DNA from: Allobosea lupini
GTDB lineage: Bacteria; Pseudomonadota; Alphaproteobacteria; Rhizobiales; Beijerinckiaceae
Reading direction: 5' to 3'
Assembly: GCF_900109525.1 (NCBI RefSeq)
Contig: NZ_FOAN01000005.1
Coordinates: 310,001 to 374,000 of the forward strand
Length of the DNA: 64,000 nt
Each line of letters starts with the position of its first letter. Within the stretch, counting starts at the first letter, position 1. Below, in pieces: positions 43,107-51,816 of the stretch. The notes beneath the pieces are model-generated. The model saw only the letters and a program-made list of their open reading frames with translations, was not told the DNA's origin and did no database searches. The translations under genes and the position numbers were made by a program.

Positions 43107-45823
43107 GGATGCTCCGTCGTGACCAGAGCCGGCGCGGCGGGCCGGGTGAAGAAGGCGAGGACCTCGGCCATGATGCCGCCGGCGCGCAGGCAGGCGCGCT
43201 CGCTCCGGGTCGAGACATCGGCCGTGACCGAAAAGCGGATCGAACCGGCAGCGCCGGTGGCGGTGACCATGGCCGGCGCGGTCCCATCGATCGCGGCGAC
43301 GATCCCCTCGATATCGAAGCTCTCGCTGCCGTCGAGCCCGAGCTGGCGCCAGCCTTCGCCGTCGGCGAAACGCAGCGGCACCACACCCATGCCGATCAGG
43401 TTGGAGCGATGGATGCGCTCATAGCTCTCGGCGATGACGGCGCGCACGCCGAGCAGGGCCGAGCCCTTGGCAGCCCAGTCGCGGCTGGAGCCCATGCCGT
43501 AGTCCTTGCCGCCCAGCACGATGAGCGGCACGCCGCGCTCGCCATAGGCGGTCGCGGCCTCGTGGATGGAGACGACCTCGCCTTCCGGCTGGAGCTTGGT
43601 CCAGCCGCCCTCGCGGCCGGGCACCATCTGGTTCTTGATGCGCAGGTTGGCGAAGGTGGCGCGCGCCATCACCTCGTGATTGCAGCGCCGGCCGACATAG
43701 GTGTTGAACGCCTTCGGCTCGATGCCAAGCCCGATCAGATAGCGCCCCGCCGGGCTGTCGACCGGGATCTCGCCGCTCGGCGAGATGTGGTCGGTGGTCA
43801 GCGAGTCGCCATAGGCCCCGAGCACGCGCACACCCGTCAGGCGCTCCGGCACACCCTCGCGCGCCCGCTCGCGGGCGAGCTCCAGGAAGGGCGGCTCGAC
43901 CAGATAGCTCGATTGCGGGTTCCAGCCGAAGCGCAGCCCGCTCGGCGCCGCGAGTTCATCCCAGAGCAGACTCGACGGCAGGTCGCCATAGACCTCGCGG
44001 AACAGGCGCGCATCGCCTGCACGTGCCGCCAGCGTGGCGATCTCAGTCTCGTCCGGCCAGAGATCGGCGAGCCGGACCGGGTTCCGCGCATCCGCCCCGT
44101 TGAGCGGCTCGTTTTCGAGATCGATATCGATCCGCCCGGCCAGCGCAAAGGCGACGACCAGCGGCGGCGACATGATGTAGTTGGCCCGCACCTGGCGATG
44201 GATGCGGCCCTCGAAATTGCGGTTGCCCGAGAGCGCAGCGGCGGCGACCAGCCCGCCGGCATCGATCGCCTGCGCCATCGCCGGCAGCAGCGGGCCGGAC
44301 TTGCCGCCGCAGGTGGTGCAGCCATAGCCGACGACGCCGAAGCCGAGCCGCTCCAGCGGAGCCAGCAGGCTGAGCTCGTCGAGATAGCGCGTCACCACGC
44401 GCGAGCCCGGCGCCAGCGAGGTCTTGACCCAATCCGGAACGCTGAGCCCGGCCGCGATCGCATTGCGCGCCAGCAGCCCGGCGGCGATCATCACCGACGG
44501 ATTGGAGGTGTTGGTGCAGGCGGTAATCGCCGCGATTGCCAACGCGCCATGCCGAAGCTCGGCTGAACCTGCTGGCGTCGAGATCGGAACGGCCGCGGCG
44601 GGATCGGCGGCAAAACCGCCTTCCGCCAGGGGCTGCGGCAGCCGGCCGCTGAAATCCGTCGCGACGGCGGATAGATCGAGCCGGTCCTGCGGCCGGCGCG
44701 GCCCGGCGACGCTGCGCCCGACCTTGGCGAGGTCGATCTGGACGACGCGGGAATAATCCGGGTCGGGCAGGCCGGGCTCGCGGAACATGGCATTGGCCCG
44801 GGCATAGGCCTCGACGAACGCCGCCTGCTCCGGCGAGCGCGTGCGGGCGAGATAGGCGATGGTCTGCGCGTCGATCGGAAAAAAGCCGGCGGTCGCGCCG
44901 TATTCCGGCGCCATATTGGCGAGCGTCGCCCTGGATGGCACCGACAGCGTCGCCGCGCCCGGCCCGAAATACTCGATCACGGTCGCAACGACGCGCTCGC
45001 GCCGCAGCCGCTCGGTGACGGTGAGGACGAGGTCGGTCGTGGTCGCGCCGGCGGACAGCGCCCCGACGAGCCGAACGCCGACGAATTCCGGCACGGGGAA
45101 GACATAGGGCTGGCCGAGCATCGCCGCCTGCGCTTCGATGCCACCGACGCCCCAGCCGAGCACGCCGATACCGTTGATCATCGGCGTGTGGGAATCGCCG
45201 CCGATGACGAAGTCCGGGCAGGCGATCTCGCCGAGCGATGTCGCGACCCGCGTGACGACCGGGGCGATGTGCTCCAGGTTGACCTGATGGATGATGCCCG
45301 TGCCGGGCGGATAGACACGGACGGAGCGGAAGGCCTGCTGCGCCCATTTCAGGAAGCTGTAGCGCTCGCCATTGCGCTCGAACTCGCGCGCCATGTTGCG
45401 CGCCATCGCGTCGGGCGTGGCCGAGACGTCGACCTGCAGGGAATGGTCGACGATGACGTCGACGGGAATGCGCGGCTCGACGCTGGCCGGATCGCAGCCG
45501 GCCTCGGCAACGGCGTCGCGCAACGAGGCGAGATCGAGCAGCACCGGCAGGCCGCTGGAATCCGGCAGGATGACGCGGCCGATGGTCAGCGGCACGCCGA
45601 CGCCGTGATTGTCGCGCCAGTGCAGCATCGCCGCGACGGCGTCCGCACCGATATTGGCATCGCAGAGCCGGCCGCGTTCGAGATTCTCGACGAAGACGCG
45701 GCAGGCATAGGGCAGCGTGGCAAGGCCGACACCGGCATGCTCGGCCGCATGGGCGACCGAGACATAAGCTCCCGCCGCGGCATCGATCTTCAGGCTGTCA
45801 TCGGACGTCATGAAGTCGGCCAT
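43103..45823 (-). CDS. Aconitase-family hydro-lyase, divergent (AcnA-like)
   Basis: 906 residues from MADFMTSDDS; an ATG 4 codons later or a TTG 10 codons earlier are possible. The three 4Fe-4S ligands are kept: Cys436 (TACTNTSNP), Cys502 and Cys505 (GYGCTTCGG). VDHSLQVD, GDSHTP, LTTDHISPSG and GSSRDW are also present. Substitutions near the substrate pocket stand out: ILPDSSG where AcnA has (V/I)LxQDFTG, GGKSG for IGNSG, and GRRCNHE for (S/A)RRGNHE. It probably hydrates an aconitate-like acid other than citrate. Confidence 0.85.
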   Translation of the reverse strand: MADFMTSDDSLKIDAAAGAYVSVAHAAEHAGVGLATLPYACRVFVENLERGRLCDANIGADAVAAMLHWRDNHGVGVPLTIGRVILPDSSGLPVLLDLASLRDAVAEAGCDPASVEPRIPVDVIVDHSLQVDVSATPDAMARNMAREFERNGERYSFLKWAQQAFRSVRVYPPGTGIIHQVNLEHIAPVVTRVATSLGEIACPDFVIGGDSHTPMINGIGVLGWGVGGIEAQAAMLGQPYVFPVPEFVGVRLVGALSAGATTTDLVLTVTERLRRERVVATVIEYFGPGAATLSVPSRATLANMAPEYGATAGFFPIDAQTIAYLARTRSPEQAAFVEAYARANAMFREPGLPDPDYSRVVQIDLAKVGRSVAGPRRPQDRLDLSAVATDFSGRLPQPLAEGGFAADPAAAVPISTPAGSAELRHGALAIAAITACTNTSNPSVMIAAGLLARNAIAAGLSVPDWVKTSLAPGSRVVTRYLDELSLLAPLERLGFGVVGYGCTTCGGKSGPLLPAMAQAIDAGGLVAAAALSGNRNFEGRIHRQVRANYIMSPPLVVAFALAGRIDIDLENEPLNGADARNPVRLADLWPDETEIATLAARAGDARLFREVYGDLPSSLLWDELAAPSGLRFGWNPQSSYLVEPPFLELARERAREGVPERLTGVRVLGAYGDSLTTDHISPSGEIPVDSPAGRYLIGLGIEPKAFNTYVGRRCNHEVMARATFANLRIKNQMVPGREGGWTKLQPEGEVVSIHEAATAYGERGVPLIVLGGKDYGMGSSRDWAAKGSALLGVRAVIAESYERIHRSNLIGMGVVPLRFADGEGWRQLGLDGSESFDIEGIVAAIDGTAPAMVTATGAAGSIRFSVTADVSTRSERACLRAGGIMAEVLAFFTRPAAPALVTTEHP

Positions 45824-45871
45824 TTTGCCGTTCGCATCGCTCTCACCCGCCAAAAATGAAAGCCCGGCCTA

Positions 45872-45885
45872 TAAATGTCAACACT
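45872..45885. promoter_or_regulatory. AAGTGTTGACATTT element upstream of the aconitase operon
   Basis: Read on the minus strand the 14 bases are AAGTGTTGACATTT, identical to the copy upstream of tctC. The core TGTTGACA is itself a short inverted repeat (TGT-TG-ACA) and also contains TTGACA, the -35 consensus. It lies about 50 bases before the aconitase start. It may be an FCD-GntR operator, a -35 box, or both. Confidence 0.5.
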
Positions 45886-46013
45886 TTCAAAAAAGTATTT
45901 TCCTACAGACGTTTTGATTCCGGGCAACCAGCTATCGGATTAAGGCCGCGATGCATATGGAGTTGGCCGCGCGATGTCCTGTGCGCTGACTTCCAACGGG
46001 CATCCTTCAAAAC

Positions 46014-46044
46014 TGTTGACACATTTTCAACCCGCTTCTAGCAT
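46014..46044 (+). promoter_or_regulatory. Sigma-70-like promoter of the FCD-GntR operon, apparently leaderless
   Basis: TTGACA (46016-46021), exactly 17 bases, TAGCAT (46039-46044). The ATG of the regulator begins at 46051, 7 bases after the -10 box, so transcription would start at or beside the start codon. The -35 sits inside another TGTTGACA core (46014-46021), so the regulator could repress its own gene. Confidence 0.6.
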
Positions 46045-46050
46045 TCGCCC

Positions 46051-46752
46051 ATGGACCTGCAGGAAGCGGAAACCGGCGAACGGCGCCCCGAGACGCTCGG
46101 CGAAGAGGTCTTCGGCCGCATCCTCGAGCTTATCTACAGCACCGAACTCGCGCCCGGCATGGTCGTCAACGAATCCGTGCTGGCGACGCGCTTCGGCGTC
46201 AGCCGCGGGCCGGTGCGCGAAGCGATCCGCCGCCTCCAGGGCATCCAGCTCGTCTCGCGCGAGCCGTTCCTACGGGCGCGCGTCGTCTCCCTGTCCGCCC
46301 AGGCGATCCTCGAGCTCTTCCAGATGCGCGAAGCGCTCGAAGGCTATGCCTGCCGCCTCGCCGCCCAGCGGATGAGCGAGGCCGAGATCGATGCGCTGAT
46401 CGCCGATCTGGAAGCCGCCCATTCCGGCCAGCCGCCGCCCGAGGCGGCACGCTTCGACTTCCACGAGCGGGTCGTCCGCGCCAGCGGCAACAATCGCATC
46501 ATCGACAGCCTCTGCGGCGATCTCTACCACCTGCTGCGCATCTACCGGCGCATCTCCGGGGCCGTGCCGGAGCGCAAGGAGCTCGCCTTCACCGAGCACT
46601 GGCAGATCCTGCGCGCCATCAAGATGCGCGACGGCGCCCTCGCCGAATCCCTGATGCGCTCGCATGTCGAGCGCGCCGGCCGCCATGTGCTGGCCCAGGT
46701 TCCCGAAACTCCATCCCCTGCCGCCACCGATGCGGAGAAACGAGCATCATGA
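46051..46752 (+). CDS. GntR-family regulator, FCD subfamily
   Basis: 233 residues. The winged helix is in VVNESVLATRFGVSRGPVRE and AIRRLQGIQLV. The FCD effector domain has the metal-binding pattern RFDFHERVVRASGNNRI and later histidines (EHWQILRAIKMRD, RSHVERAGRHV). FCD regulators often bind carboxylates such as citrate or malonate through the metal. It is divergent from the aconitase operon and overlaps the lyase gene by 4 bases. Confidence 0.94.
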   Translation: MDLQEAETGERRPETLGEEVFGRILELIYSTELAPGMVVNESVLATRFGVSRGPVREAIRRLQGIQLVSREPFLRARVVSLSAQAILELFQMREALEGYACRLAAQRMSEAEIDALIADLEAAHSGQPPPEAARFDFHERVVRASGNNRIIDSLCGDLYHLLRIYRRISGAVPERKELAFTEHWQILRAIKMRDGALAESLMRSHVERAGRHVLAQVPETPSPAATDAEKRAS

Positions 46753-47699
46753 TCGCCAGACGCGAGATTTCGGCTCCGGCCGCCTTCCGGGCCCTGCTCA
46801 ACTCCGGCGAGTTCCTGGTGTCGCCCGGCGTCTATGACGGCTACAGCGCCCGCCTGGTCGAGGCCGCCGGCTTCAAGAGCGCCTGCACCAGCGGCGCCGC
46901 CATCGCCAATGCGATCCTCGGCGTCGAGGATCTCGGCATGATGGGGCTGAACGAGAACGTCAATCACTGCCGCCAGCTCGCCCGCTCGATCGCGATCCCG
47001 CTGACCTGCGACGCGGACAACGGCTATGGCAACCCGATGAACGTGCATTACACCGTGCAGATGTTCGAGGAGGCCGGCGTCGCCGGCGTCAACCTGGAGG
47101 ACCAGGTCAGCCCGAAGCGCTGCGGCCACATGCCCGGCAAGGAGGTCGTCTCAAGGGAGGAGATGGTCAAGAAGATCGAGGCCGCCTGCCTCGCCCGCCG
47201 CGACGACGACTTCGTCATCATCGCCCGTACCGACGCCCTCGCGGTCGAGGGCATCGACGCGACGCTTGAGCGCATCCGCGCCTACGTCGCTGCCGGCGCC
47301 GACGCGATCTTCCCCGACGCGGTCAAGACCGAGGATCAGATCGCCCGCGTCGTCGAGGCCGCCGGCGGCAAGCCGGTCTCGATCAACATGGGCTTCGGCA
47401 TCCGCCCGCGCCCGACCACGCCGCTGATCCCGCTGCCGCGCCTGAAAGAACTCGGCGTGCGCCGCATCAGCCTGCCGCGCATGCTGCCGGCCGCCGCGAT
47501 CAAGGCGATGCAGGAGGCGCTCTTCGTGATGCGCGGCGTGATGGAGACCGGCATCCCGGCCGATCGCTCCGATCTCCTGGTCGGCATCGACGAGATCTGG
47601 GACCTGATGGGCTTCCCCGCCATGCAGGCGCTGGAAAAGCAGCTCCTCACCACCGACCATTACGAGACCAAGTACAAGGCGACGGCGAAAGCCCACTGA
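46749..47699 (+). CDS. Isocitrate lyase/PEP mutase-family lyase (methylisocitrate/dimethylmalate lyase-like)
   Basis: 316 residues. Metal and substrate motifs are CDADNGYGNPMNV and LEDQVSPKRCGHMPGKEVV, whose Cys125 is the catalytic cysteine position of the lyase members; IARTDALAVEG follows. Relatives cleave 2-methylisocitrate, 2,3-dimethylmalate or isocitrate into pyruvate/glyoxylate plus a dicarboxylate, or decarboxylate oxaloacetate. Coupled to the FCD regulator and beside an aconitase-like enzyme, it probably performs the carbon-carbon cleavage after hydration. Confidence 0.88.
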   Translation: MIARREISAPAAFRALLNSGEFLVSPGVYDGYSARLVEAAGFKSACTSGAAIANAILGVEDLGMMGLNENVNHCRQLARSIAIPLTCDADNGYGNPMNVHYTVQMFEEAGVAGVNLEDQVSPKRCGHMPGKEVVSREEMVKKIEAACLARRDDDFVIIARTDALAVEGIDATLERIRAYVAAGADAIFPDAVKTEDQIARVVEAAGGKPVSINMGFGIRPRPTTPLIPLPRLKELGVRRISLPRMLPAAAIKAMQEALFVMRGVMETGIPADRSDLLVGIDEIWDLMGFPAMQALEKQLLTTDHYETKYKATAKAH

Positions 47700-47712
47700 G
47701 GCGGAGCGGACC

Positions 47713-49098
47713 ATGACGTCCGCCGAGCCCGACCTCGAGGTCGACGTCGTAGTGATCGGCGCAGGCGGCTGCGGTCTCGTCGCGGCGCTCGCCGCGCATG
47801 AGGCAGGAGCCGAGGTCGCGGTCGTCGAAAAACTGCCGCGCCTCGCCGGCAACACCATGCTGTCGAGCGGCTCGATCCCCGCCGCCGGTACGCGCTTCCA
47901 GGCTGCCGCAGGGATCGCCGACGACCCCGCCCGCTTCGCCGCAGACTTACGCCGCACCGCCGGCCCCCACGAGGCCGAGGCACTGGTCGATCGCCTCGCC
48001 GACATCTCGGCGCCGATGGTCGAATGGCTCGCCGATACCATCGGCCTGCCGATCGAATTGATCGGCGCCTACCGCCATGTCGGGCACAGCGTCAACCGTC
48101 TCCACGCCGTGCCCTCGCGCCGCGGTGCTGACCTGATGCAGGGGCTCTGGCAGGCAGCGGAGGAACGCGGCGTCCCGGTGGCGCTGGCGACCCCTGCAAT
48201 CGAACTTGTCGTCGAAGACGGCGCCGTCCGCGGCGCGCGGGTCCGGACGCAAGGCAGCGCGGAGAGCCTGATCGCGGCGAAAGCCGTGATCCTCGCCTGC
48301 AACGGTTTTGGCCATGACCGGGAACTGCTCGCCCGCTTCGCCCCCGACATCGCTGGAGCCGAATATTTCGGCGCGCTCGGCAGCGATGGCGAGGCGGTGC
48401 GCTGGGGCGAGGCGCTTGGTGCGCGCCTTGCCAATATGGGCGCCTATCAGGCTCATTCCGCGATCGCCCAGCCGCATGGCGAGCTCGTCACCTGGACCGT
48501 CGTCGAGAAGGGGGGCGTCATCGTCGACGAGACCGGCCGGCGCTTCGCCGACGAGACCCTCGGCTATTCCGCCTTCGCCGCGCCGGCGCTGGCACGCGGC
48601 GGTCGCCTGTTCGCCATCTATGACAGCCGCATCCGCGAGGCGACCGCCGCCGGCCAGCCGGATTTCGGCGTGCTCGTCGCCCATGGTGGCGCGCCCGATT
48701 TCGCCGATGCCACCGCGCTCGCCACAGCGTGCCGCCTGCCGCCGGATGTGCTCGGAGAGACGCTCGCGCTAACGGCCGGTGCAGCCCAGGGCGATCGGCC
48801 GGACGTCCTCGGCCGGAAGGCCTGGGGCATGGGGCCCCTGCAGGCGCCGTTCGTCGCGACACGGATCGCTCCGGCGCTGTTCCACACCCAGGGCGGCCTG
48901 CTGGTCGACGAGGAGGCGCGCGTGTTGCGCACGGATGGCGGCGTCGTTCCGGGCCTCTATGCCGGCGGCGGGGCCGCAGCCGGCATCAGCGGGCAGGCAG
49001 GCGGCGCCGGCTATGCCTCCGGCAACGGCCTGCTCGCAGCGCTCGGCCTTGGCTTCATCGCCGGGCGGGCGGCGGCTCGCCTGACGCGAACCGCCTAG
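47713..49098 (+). CDS. FAD-dependent dehydrogenase, fumarate reductase/3-ketosteroid dehydrogenase-like flavoprotein
   Basis: 461 residues. The FAD-binding start is VDVVVIGAGGCGLVAALAAH with the acidic VVEK end; the closing GGGAAAGISGQAGGAGYASG is the second FAD contact typical of fumarate-reductase-type flavoproteins. Members reduce or form carbon-carbon double bonds next to carboxyl or keto groups; the tricarballylate dehydrogenase TcuA is one. It lies 13 bases after the lyase gene. Its likely job is desaturation of a polycarboxylate. Confidence 0.88.
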   Translation: MTSAEPDLEVDVVVIGAGGCGLVAALAAHEAGAEVAVVEKLPRLAGNTMLSSGSIPAAGTRFQAAAGIADDPARFAADLRRTAGPHEAEALVDRLADISAPMVEWLADTIGLPIELIGAYRHVGHSVNRLHAVPSRRGADLMQGLWQAAEERGVPVALATPAIELVVEDGAVRGARVRTQGSAESLIAAKAVILACNGFGHDRELLARFAPDIAGAEYFGALGSDGEAVRWGEALGARLANMGAYQAHSAIAQPHGELVTWTVVEKGGVIVDETGRRFADETLGYSAFAAPALARGGRLFAIYDSRIREATAAGQPDFGVLVAHGGAPDFADATALATACRLPPDVLGETLALTAGAAQGDRPDVLGRKAWGMGPLQAPFVATRIAPALFHTQGGLLVDEEARVLRTDGGVVPGLYAGGGAAAGISGQAGGAGYASGNGLLAALGLGFIAGRAAARLTRTA

Positions 49099-49114
49099 AG
49101 GGAGGGCGCAGCCG

Positions 49115-50041
49115 ATGGATCTCCGGGCGCTGCGCTATTTCCGGACCGTCGCCGAATGCGGCAGCTTCAGCCGCGCCTCGGAGATGCTGCGCATTTCCCA
49201 GCCGGCGGTCAGCCGCACCATCCGCGAGTTGGAAGGCGAGCTCGGCAAGGAGCTGCTCGAACGCGGCCGCGACGGCGCCCGCCTCACCGAGGCCGGCCGC
49301 ATCCTGTTCGAGCACTCCGCCCAGCTGCTGCGCCAGGTCGAGCAGGCCGCCAGCGATGTCCGCCGCGGCGCCACCGCCCTGACCGGGCGCCTCACCATCG
49401 GCATGCCGCCAGGCGTCGGCCATCTGCTGGCGCCGCCTCTGCTCGCCCGCTTCAGCGCCGCGCACGAACAGGTCGAGATCAAGCTCGTCGGCGGGTTCTC
49501 CAGCCAGCTCCGCGACCTGCTCGCCCGCCGCCAGCTCGATCTCGCCTTCGCCCATGATCCGCTGCCGCAGCGCGGTCTCAAGGTCACGCCGCTGCTGCGC
49601 GAGGAGGTCTTCGTCGTCGGGCTTCACGGCAGCCTCGGCGACGGCACCGGTGGATTGCCCTCGGCCGAGATCGTCAAATTGCCGCTGATCCTGCCGAGCC
49701 GGCCGAACGCCTCGCGCCGCCTGCTCGACGCCTGGGCCGCACGTGAGGGCCTGTGGATCGACGCGCGCTACGAGGTCGACGACCACGTCATCACCAGCGG
49801 GCTGGTCAGGCGCGGCCTCGGCGTCAGCCTGATGACCCGCGCCACCCTCGCCGCCGGCATGCTCGCCGGGGCGGTCGACATCCGCCCGATCGCGCCGCGC
49901 GCCTATTGGCCGCTGGCGCTGGTCGAGCTTGATCTGCCCTCGCCCTCGACGATTGCGGCGGAGTTCGCCCGGATCGCGCTCGGGATCGTCCGCGAGATGA
50001 CCGAGCAGGGCGGCTGGCCCGGCGCGATCGGCCCGGAGTGA
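49115..50041 (+). CDS. LysR-family transcriptional regulator
   Basis: 308 residues starting MDLRALRYFRTVAECGSFSR. The helix-turn-helix is RASEMLRISQPAVSRTIREL with EGELGKELLERG after it. It is 16 bases downstream of the flavoprotein gene, in the same operon, and converges on the SDR gene. A second regulator in the same operon as the FCD-GntR suggests a two-input control of the pathway. Confidence 0.93.
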   Translation: MDLRALRYFRTVAECGSFSRASEMLRISQPAVSRTIRELEGELGKELLERGRDGARLTEAGRILFEHSAQLLRQVEQAASDVRRGATALTGRLTIGMPPGVGHLLAPPLLARFSAAHEQVEIKLVGGFSSQLRDLLARRQLDLAFAHDPLPQRGLKVTPLLREEVFVVGLHGSLGDGTGGLPSAEIVKLPLILPSRPNASRRLLDAWAAREGLWIDARYEVDDHVITSGLVRRGLGVSLMTRATLAAGMLAGAVDIRPIAPRAYWPLALVELDLPSPSTIAAEFARIALGIVREMTEQGGWPGAIGPE

Positions 50042-50048
50042 ACCGGCC

Positions 50049-50768
50049 TCAACTCGGCGCGACCAGCGAGGCCCCGCCGCAGACATAGAGCGTCTGGCCG
50101 GTGATCGCCCCGGCCTCCGGCGCCAGCAGGCACTGCACGAGATAGGCGACCTCGTCCGGCGCGATCAGCCGGCCGAGCGGCAGCGAGACGGCAGGCGCCT
50201 CGCCGCGACCGGGATCGCGCAGCATCGGCGTGTCCGTCGCAGCCGGCGCCACGACATTGACTGTGATGCCGTGCGGCGCCAGCTCGAGCGCGAGGCTCCG
50301 GGCAAGGCCCTGCAGCGCCGCCTTGCTCGCGGCATAGGCGCCCCTCCCCGGCCGGCCGAGCGCGCCGCGGCTCGACAGCAGCACGATACGCCCGCGGATA
50401 TCAGGCAGGATCGGCACGAGCTCGCGCAGGATGGCGATGGCGGCGCCGACATGCAGTCGCCAGAGCGTTTCCATATCCTCGTCGCGGATCTCGGTGATGC
50501 GCCCGGTCCGCATCAGCCCGGCGCAATGCACGAAGGCGTCCGGCCGCTCCGCCAGGATGTCCGGCAAGGCACTCGCCAGCGCAGCGGCATCGAGCAGATC
50601 GAGCGGCACTGTGCGCAGGCCGGCAGCCTCCGCCTCGGTCGGTGCCGCCTGGCGGTCGATCCCGGTCACGCGCCAGCCAGCTGCCAGCAGGCGCTGCGCC
50701 AGCGCAAGGCCGATCCCGGACGAGCTGCCGGTAATCAGGGCGTGGCGGGAGAATACCGCCTCAGCCAT
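50049..50768 (-). CDS. Short-chain dehydrogenase/reductase
   Basis: 239 residues from MAEAVFSRHALITG. The cofactor motif is TGSSSGIG, the catalytic serine lies in IVLLSSRGALG and the Tyr-x3-Lys pair in GAYAASKAA. The start overlaps the stop of the monooxygenase gene by 8 bases; a start 10 codons earlier lies inside that gene. It could oxidise or reduce the product of the flavin monooxygenase. Confidence 0.92.
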   Translation of the reverse strand: MAEAVFSRHALITGSSSGIGLALAQRLLAAGWRVTGIDRQAAPTEAEAAGLRTVPLDLLDAAALASALPDILAERPDAFVHCAGLMRTGRITEIRDEDMETLWRLHVGAAIAILRELVPILPDIRGRIVLLSSRGALGRPGRGAYAASKAALQGLARSLALELAPHGITVNVVAPAATDTPMLRDPGRGEAPAVSLPLGRLIAPDEVAYLVQCLLAPEAGAITGQTLYVCGGASLVAPS

Positions 50769-51816
50769 CGGCCGGCTCCGGCTGTATCGCCGCACCATCG
50801 ATCACCAATCGCTCGCGCAGCAGCGGAACGACCTCCTCGGCAAAATTGGCAAGCCCCTCCGCCATCGGGTGGAAGCGCAGCATCAGGCAATCTACGCCGA
50901 TGCGTGAGTACGTCTCGATCCGCTGCGCCAACAATTCCGGCGTGCCGACTAGCCCGGCCCCAAGCCCGCGCGCAGCCACGGCGGCGATGCGGCTGCGCTT
51001 GCCGTAGTGCAGCATCTCCTGCGCCTGCGCATGGGCGTCGTCCAGCGTATCGGCGCAGATCACATGCGCGCTGAGCCCGATCCCGAGTTCGCGCTCGTGG
51101 CCGGCGGCGAGCGCCTTCATCTCGGCGATCTCCTGCGTCATCACCGCCAGGTTGTCGTCATAGAGGCGGTAATCGGGCACGTAGTCGGCGAACCAGACAT
51201 CGCAGCTTTCCGCCACCAGCGCCTTGCCCTCGGGCGAGCGGCTGGCGGCGTAGATCGGCGGCGGCGAGCGGCGCGCCTTCAAGGGCAGGCTCGCCTTGTC
51301 GACCGTGTAGAAGCGGCCGCTGAACGAGAACGCCTCCTGCGTCCACAGCCCGCGCAGCACCCGGACGAATTCGCCGAGGCGCGCGGCGCGGTCGGCGCTG
51401 CTCTCCAGCCAGCCGCCATTGCCGAATAGATTGAGCTCGTCGGGCCACCAGCCATTGACCAGGTTGATCGCGAAGCGCCCGCCGCTGATCCGGTCGAGCG
51501 AGGCGCCCATCTTGGCCACGGCCTGCGGCGTGACGATGCCGGGATGGGCGGCGACCATCAGCTCCATCCGCTGCGTCCGCTGCGAAAGTGCCGAGGCCAT
51601 CACCCAGGATTCGAGATCCGGCCCAAGCCAGCGCTCGGCGATCAGGGAGATCGAGAACCCCGCTTCTTCCGCCTGCTGCAGGATGCGAGCGGCAAATTCG
51701 AAGGAGGTGTCGGCCGCATCCCCGGCGCCCGCCGTGCCGAGCTCGGCGATCGCACGCTCCATCTCGGGTTCGGCGCGGATGGTGTGGGGCAGCGGCGCCC
51801 AGATTCCCAGTCTCAT
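50761..51816 (-). CDS. Luciferase-like (LLM) FMNH2-dependent monooxygenase, SsuD-type
   Basis: 351 residues from MRLGIWAPLPHTIRAEP. SsuD-like blocks are DRISGGRFAINLVNGWWPDE and EFVRVLRGLWTQEAFSFSG. Such enzymes use reduced flavin and oxygen to cleave sulfonates or oxidise similar small molecules. The frame is open much further upstream, but that part overlaps the reductase gene in another frame. It overlaps the flavin reductase gene by 4 bases, so the two form a two-component monooxygenase. Confidence 0.9.
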   Translation of the reverse strand: MRLGIWAPLPHTIRAEPEMERAIAELGTAGAGDAADTSFEFAARILQQAEEAGFSISLIAERWLGPDLESWVMASALSQRTQRMELMVAAHPGIVTPQAVAKMGASLDRISGGRFAINLVNGWWPDELNLFGNGGWLESSADRAARLGEFVRVLRGLWTQEAFSFSGRFYTVDKASLPLKARRSPPPIYAASRSPEGKALVAESCDVWFADYVPDYRLYDDNLAVMTQEIAEMKALAAGHERELGIGLSAHVICADTLDDAHAQAQEMLHYGKRSRIAAVAARGLGAGLVGTPELLAQRIETYSRIGVDCLMLRFHPMAEGLANFAEEVVPLLRERLVIDGAAIQPEPADG

